Positions 61,737 to 64,000 of a stretch of 64,000 nt of DNA are shown here, one piece after another. The position numbers were made by a program, and so were the translations under genes. Under the pieces are notes generated by a model, which searched no databases, had not been told where the DNA came from, and was given only the letters and a program-made list of their open reading frames with translations. The stretch covers positions 372,001 through 436,000 of the forward strand of contig JBBQFI010000001.1 of NCBI GenBank assembly GCA_038321775.1, read 5' to 3'. Position 1 is the stretch's first letter. The number at the start of each line of letters is the position of its first letter. Origin of the DNA: JBBQFI01 sp038321775 (GTDB lineage: Bacteria; Verrucomicrobiota; Verrucomicrobiia; Chthoniobacterales; UBA10450).

Positions 61737-63113
61737 TTAGCGTTTGCTTTTATCTAGATAAGACTTGCCGCTTAGGCTTCCGCCGACCGCACGTTCCAAC
61801 TCGGCCCGTGCAATCCAGTAATCTCTCCACGCTTCGATGTAACTGCGTTCGGCTGCGACTTCGTTTTGCTTCGCGAGCAGCAGATCGTAAGCGCCTTTCA
61901 GCATGTAGTTGTATTGCTGGAGCGTGAGATTGAGCGCTTGCTGCTGCGTGGGAAGAAGTCGTTTGCCGATGTAAGAGGTCAGATCGCGCGCGGCGATGAG
62001 TTGATCGCGCGCTTCGCGCACTTCCGAACGAACATTCACCGCCAGCGCTTCCATTCGCTGCTGGGCTTGGCGGTACTGCGCGGTCAGTTTCGCAATTTCA
62101 CCCTGGCCTTGATTGAAGATCGGAAGTTCCAAATCCAGAGTTGGACCAGTTACACGCTGACCATCGGGCTCGCGTTCCGTATCCACTCCCACCTTTACTC
62201 CGGAAGGAAAGAATCGAGTCTTTGTGCGCAACGCGAGCGATTGCCCAATGATGTCGAGTTGCATCCGCTCAGCTTGAAGATCGAGTCTCTGCGCCACGGC
62301 GCGCGACTCCAGATGCTGCAAGGAAACTTCCGTTCCAGGTAACTCCGGAAGATGATCAGCCATCTTCCAATTCGTGTTTGGTCCCCAAAGTCCAAGCAGG
62401 CGATTGAGTCGCTCCCGATCGCGCCGCGCTTGCAGCTCCGTCTGCGCGACTTCGAGGCGCGATTGTTCGTAACTTCCCTGCTGATTTGCCAGCTCGAGAT
62501 CGCTCGTGTTACCGGCATCGTGCAGCTTCTTGGTGAATTCCGCGGCCGTTTCGTTCGTCTCGGTGATCAGCTTCAATCGGCCGAGCAATTGTTCCCGCGC
62601 TTGCGCGGCGTAAAACGCGGTCTTCACTTCCGCCGCCAGCTTCAAGACTTCATCGGCAACGCGCGTCTCAGTCTGCGCCAATTGCGCAGCCGCAAAACGT
62701 TTGCGCAGCGGAATGACGAGCAGATCGAGGAAATTCTGCGCAATCGAATATTCGATGTTCGTCCCCGACGGTGGCCGATTGGGAAAGCGAAAGCTTGCCG
62801 CGAAACTCGGGTTACTCAGGAGACCTGCTTCGATCAAGTCCGCCTGCGCGATGCCGATTTCTTCAAACTCGGCTTGTAAGGAGCGATTGTTGAGCAGCGC
62901 AATTTGCACTGCGCTTTCGGCAGTTACTTCGCGGCGAAGCAGCGATTGAATCGCCTGTTCAATTTGCGCGTCTTCCGCTCCTCCGCGGTTCCAATGCACA
63001 CGCTGACCGGTCCTACCGGCGATAGTTTCCCGGACTCTGTCGAGCGACGCCTTTGGCGTTCCGCAGCCGACGAGAAGAAAGGCAATCGCGACCAAGCTAA
63101 GATGATGCTTCAC
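61737..63113 (-). CDS. TolC-family outer-membrane lipoprotein
   Basis: 458 aa from the GTG at 63113, overlapping the upstream stop (GTGA). Lipobox FLLVGCGTP. Two OEP coiled-coil repeats (LLNNRSLQAEFEEIGIAQAD; TLQQYNYMLKGAYDLLLAK) are present, with the family's LPIFNQGQGEIAKLTAQYRQ in the second half. It is distinct from cusC and has no RND partner directly beside it; it sits between the CPMH lipoprotein and the multicopper oxidase, as in copper-resistance islands where such a channel carries metal out. Confidence 0.88.
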   Translation of the reverse strand: MKHHLSLVAIAFLLVGCGTPKASLDRVRETIAGRTGQRVHWNRGGAEDAQIEQAIQSLLRREVTAESAVQIALLNNRSLQAEFEEIGIAQADLIEAGLLSNPSFAASFRFPNRPPSGTNIEYSIAQNFLDLLVIPLRKRFAAAQLAQTETRVADEVLKLAAEVKTAFYAAQAREQLLGRLKLITETNETAAEFTKKLHDAGNTSDLELANQQGSYEQSRLEVAQTELQARRDRERLNRLLGLWGPNTNWKMADHLPELPGTEVSLQHLESRAVAQRLDLQAERMQLDIIGQSLALRTKTRFFPSGVKVGVDTEREPDGQRVTGPTLDLELPIFNQGQGEIAKLTAQYRQAQQRMEALAVNVRSEVREARDQLIAARDLTSYIGKRLLPTQQQALNLTLQQYNYMLKGAYDLLLAKQNEVAAERSYIEAWRDYWIARAELERAVGGSLSGKSYLDKSKR

Positions 63114-63595
63114 GGTTTAGCTCCTTCCGGCTCCGCGGATTTCTTGACCAACGTCATTCCGCAAATCGGACACTGGCCTGGCTTGGCTTCGTGAATCTGC
63201 GCATGCATCGGACAGGTAAAGTAGGTTTCTCCCGTCGCGGGAACCGGGCTCATTTGCTGCATTCCGGGTTGGCCATGTTGCATGCCGCTCATGTCATGCC
63301 CCGCATGCGACATCCCTTTCATGTCGCTCTTCATTCCGCCTGCCTTCATCTTGCTCATATCCATTTGTTTTGCTCTTTGCTCGCGATCATCTGCCGTTGG
63401 CGAAATGAACGAATGCGAAGTTGTCAGAAGCGTCGGGCGCAAAGGAGCAGTCGCCGCTTCCGGTGCATGAGGATCAGCGGGATTTGAGGACGGAGCGGGC
63501 GGCAAGTTTACGGCACAGCTGGCGACAAGGGCAGCCAGGATCAGAATTGCCGCTGGGGCAATCCGAGCATTTCGAAATATAAAATTGGTTAACAT
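63110..63595 (-). CDS. lipoprotein with CPMH heavy-metal-binding module
   Basis: About 161 aa from the ATG at 63595 (MLTNFIFRNARIAP). A lipobox LVASCAVN is followed by a Pro/Ala linker, a Met/His-rich tract (DMSKMKAGGMKSDMKGMSHA, GHDMSGMQHGQPGMQQM), and a C-terminal metal module (YFTCPMHAQIHEAKPGQCPI followed by CGM). The Met/His tract resembles CopB/PcoB-type copper-binding regions. It leads the lipoprotein-TolC-oxidase gene set and probably captures periplasmic copper. Confidence 0.8.
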   Translation of the reverse strand: MLTNFIFRNARIAPAAILILAALVASCAVNLPPAPSSNPADPHAPEAATAPLRPTLLTTSHSFISPTADDREQRAKQMDMSKMKAGGMKSDMKGMSHAGHDMSGMQHGQPGMQQMSPVPATGETYFTCPMHAQIHEAKPGQCPICGMTLVKKSAEPEGAKP

Positions 63596-63708
63596 CAAAG
63601 GATTAAAGAGTGGAAAAAGGGCACGAGCGTGCAGACCAATGGCAAGCGCCATGGCGCACCGGACGCAACGACCTGAGAAGCGCTCGCGCGATGCGAGCAG
63701 CGAGGTCG

Positions 63709-63990
63709 TTAGGCTAAAAACGGCGGAGCGTGAGCGAGAATGCTCCGCTGCAAAACTATTTCAGAAAACGAAAGAGCGCCCGGAGGCCCGGTATCGAGCG
63801 CGTGCAAACAACGCGACGGTCGCGAGATCACCACTGAGCTGGCGCCAGCAAGAAATGGCTTCGGGATAAAATCGAGCGTGTTCGCGCTCGCGTTGATTTT
63901 CGCCACGATTACCGCGCGCAATGTTTTGCAGCACGGCGGGCCGGGATCCTTTTCTTTCGCCGGCGCCTTCCCCGATGACTTCATGTGCAT
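63709..63990 (-). CDS. hypothetical protein of copper clusters, possibly 5'-incomplete
   Basis: 93 aa from the ATG at 63990, but the frame stays open to the window edge with SCP before the Met, so a longer protein carrying a CPMH sequence is possible. After DPGPPCCKTLRAVIVAK a hydrophobic stretch follows, and the end is LDTGPPGALSFSEIVLQRSI then LAHAPPFLA. The ending PPG/FA-x-SF-E-VLQRS-LAHAPP is one I recall from short proteins in other Gram-negative copper islands (memory, not checked). Function unknown. Confidence 0.55.
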   Translation of the reverse strand: MHMKSSGKAPAKEKDPGPPCCKTLRAVIVAKINASANTLDFIPKPFLAGASSVVISRPSRCLHALDTGPPGALSFSEIVLQRSILAHAPPFLA

Positions 63991-64000
63991 CGGGCAACTC

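Larger units (their letters stand above)
424..63713. repeat. dispersed 9-mer TCGTTAGGC (8-mer core TCGTTAGG), about 44 copies
   Basis: Plus-strand TCGTTAGG starts: 424, 2667, 5763, 7896, 10372, 14466, 16131, 17829, 18627, 22858, 23633, 24086, 36762, 37683, 39261, 41233, 42134, 53248, 57303, 57495, 59914, 60432, 63706. CCTAACGA starts: 579, 3629, 5852, 12965, 13582, 15-mer context at 19402, 20342, 24602, 30728, 31898, 37330, 39084, 39806, 42973, 44316, 50292, 50740, 51379, 55179, 59730, 61004. That is 23 versus 21 by hand count. About 34 of 44 carry the ninth base C. Most are inside genes. None lie between 24610 and 30727 or between 44324 and 50291. Confidence 0.85.

Noticed and set aside
1..64000. 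CRISPR array, tRNA or rRNA genes
   Set aside because: No regularly spaced direct repeats and no cloverleaf or rRNA-like sequence was found on reading; a covariance-model search could still find a divergent RNA.

Overview
The window looks like a chromosomal segment of a Gram-negative bacterium of fairly high GC. Gram-negative character is shown by ADP-heptose (LPS core) genes, TolC-type outer-membrane channels and lipoproteins. The general gene content (phoH next to a PgpH-like HD protein, accD-folC, a fused pyruvate-dehydrogenase-type enzyme, many REP-like hairpins) would fit a soil Verrucomicrobiota relative. That placement is inference; no rRNA or other decisive marker is present, and I saw no rRNA, tRNA or CRISPR array.

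Region 1 (1-26.5 kb) is mostly housekeeping: gmhB (partial) and rfaE1; two small secreted proteins; phoH and a 7TM-HD phosphodiesterase; purine nucleoside phosphorylase; an isolated nuoB-nuoC pair; cysD and a fused cysN-cysC for sulfate activation; a large hybrid histidine kinase; truA, ruvX and manC; a partial leucine/acyl-CoA catabolism set (carboxyltransferase, HMG-CoA lyase, enoyl-CoA hydratase); a single-chain E1alpha-E1beta-E2 2-oxoacid dehydrogenase; threonine synthase and aspartokinase.

Region 2 (about 26.5-30.5 kb) is an AT-richer insert. It has genes of unknown function, a one-ORF IS1-type transposase facing a small ribbon-helix-helix-like gene, a C-terminal fragment of a second related transposase, and three copies of a short repeat centred on AATGCGTCGG near its borders.

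Region 3 (30.5-40 kb) is housekeeping again: dimethylargininase, NAD kinase, TlyA, BioA, a CPBP protease, ComF, AccD, FolC and MetRS. REP-like palindromes lie inside or at the ends of several of these genes.

Region 4 (40-64 kb) is a metal and stress island: a permease with a tiny Cys-rich partner, an MFS transporter with two ChrB-type proteins, a CsoR-family repressor divergent from a CDF exporter, a complete CusCBA-type RND system, a copper P-type ATPase with three metal-binding modules, a multicopper oxidase, a second TolC-type lipoprotein, a CPMH-motif lipoprotein, and several small periplasmic or membrane proteins. Together they would oxidise, bind and export copper and other metals from both cytoplasm and periplasm.

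The most striking signal is not a gene. The 8-mer TCGTTAGG/CCTAACGA, usually extended to TCGTTAGGC, occurs about 44 times (hand count) where about 2 are expected by chance. It is balanced between strands, lies mostly inside genes, and is absent from the transposase-bearing insert. It behaves like a DNA uptake sequence or another genome-wide recognition word.
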